A stretch of 64,000 nucleotides of DNA from Roseivirga echinicomitans (GTDB lineage: Bacteria > Bacteroidota > Bacteroidia > Cytophagales > Cyclobacteriaceae): the NCBI RefSeq assembly GCF_001592935.1, contig NZ_LRDB01000050.1, forward strand, positions 62,001 to 126,000, written 5' to 3'. The translations under genes were made by a program, and so were the position numbers. The stretch's first letter is position 1. Every line of letters starts with the position of its first letter. Below, in pieces: positions 63,855 through 64,000 of the stretch. Below the pieces are notes generated by a model. It had not been told where the DNA came from and ran no database searches. It was given only the letters and a program-made list of their open reading frames with translations.

Positions 63855-64000
63855 ATGTACAAATCATTGAAGCAATTAAAATTAGTCGCCTTAGCAGTTA
63901 TCCTAACCATCGGTTTAACCAGCTGTGGAGATAACAGTATTGTTAAGAATTTCATCGAATTGGAACAAGCCATTTCTAATGCTCAGCCGGGCACCGAGAT
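63855..64000 (+). CDS. Start of a probable PL6-type polysaccharide lyase (cut by window end)
   Basis: The first 48 codons of an exported lipoprotein: MYKSLKQLKLVALAVILTIG with lipobox SCGDN, then a mature start NFIELEQAISNAQPGTE. The segment fits the opening of right-handed beta-helix lyases of family PL6 (chondroitinase B/alginate lyase type, xxAIxxAxPGD). An alginate-locus setting supports PL6. The 3' part lies beyond the window, so catalytic residues cannot be checked. Confidence 0.6.
   Translation, partial: MYKSLKQLKLVALAVILTIGLTSCGDNSIVKNFIELEQAISNAQPGTE

Noticed and set aside
1-64000. Defence islands, CRISPR, prophage, insertion sequences, tRNA or rRNA genes
   Set aside because: I looked for repeats with spacers, transposase motifs, phage genes and cloverleaf-type RNA and found none.

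Overview
The window is an AT-rich stretch from a free-living, very probably marine member of the Bacteroidota, most like Cytophagales such as Roseivirga or Fulvivirga (a tentative placement by gene content). Supporting signs are a SusC/SusD pair, many FtsX/MacB-type ABC permeases, TonB-linked receptors, an OmpA protein with thrombospondin type 3 repeats, promoter candidates of the Bacteroidota type (TAnnTTTG at -7), absent or weak Shine-Dalgarno sequences and an alginate-degradation locus. I see no tRNA, rRNA, CRISPR array, insertion sequence or phage gene. The window cuts a permease gene at its left edge and a lyase gene at its right edge.

Layout. 1-4363: two FtsX/MacB-like permeases. 4485-8896 (minus): three secreted amidohydrolase-superfamily proteins in one operon, only the middle one keeping the metal ligands. 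9179-13276 (minus): an OmpA-like protein and a secreted met-zincin metalloprotease. 13365-16871: a sterol-desaturase-like oxygenase, a STAS-like small protein, a DUF3095 protein and an AIM24/TIGR00266 protein. 16939-22433: a metal-uptake unit (TonB receptor, thioredoxin-like protein, Nramp transporter fused to a UspA domain) divergent from an MntR/DtxR-type regulator; an 18-bp inverted repeat lies inside the predicted uptake promoter. 22437-24480: an M1-type peptidase and a small unknown protein.

24580-31256 is the most coherent metabolic unit. It holds a SulP anion transporter, a persulfide dioxygenase-like hydrolase with two rhodanese domains, two YeeE/YedE-type thiosulfate permeases, an outer-membrane porin-like barrel and a membrane-anchored diheme cytochrome resembling thiosulfate dehydrogenase TsdA. 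A perfect CRP/FNR-like palindrome sits at the SulP promoter. Together they suggest inorganic sulfur import and thiosulfate/persulfide oxidation.

31340-43822 is mixed: an M24 peptidase, a VTT-type membrane protein, a secreted nuclease/phosphatase-like protein, a CvfB-like S1 protein, an alkylglycerol-monooxygenase-like oxidase translationally coupled to a small lipoprotein, a PAS histidine kinase next to a receiver-histidine kinase fusion, a HEAT-like protein, and two DUF1080 lipoproteins with a Gfo/Idh/MocA oxidoreductase. 44074-51787: an ABC ATPase with a permease-M1 peptidase fusion, then a PadR regulator with a large FtsX permease. 51868-56220: a secreted BNR/sortilin-like propeller protein and an MscS channel.

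56499-64000 is the start of an alginate polysaccharide-utilization locus: a GntR/FadR regulator with a palindromic operator in its own leader, SusC, SusD, a PKD lipoprotein, a PL7 alginate lyase and the first codons of a probable PL6-type lyase. A minus-strand intrinsic terminator upstream of susC, with no minus-strand gene to serve, hints at a cis-antisense RNA.
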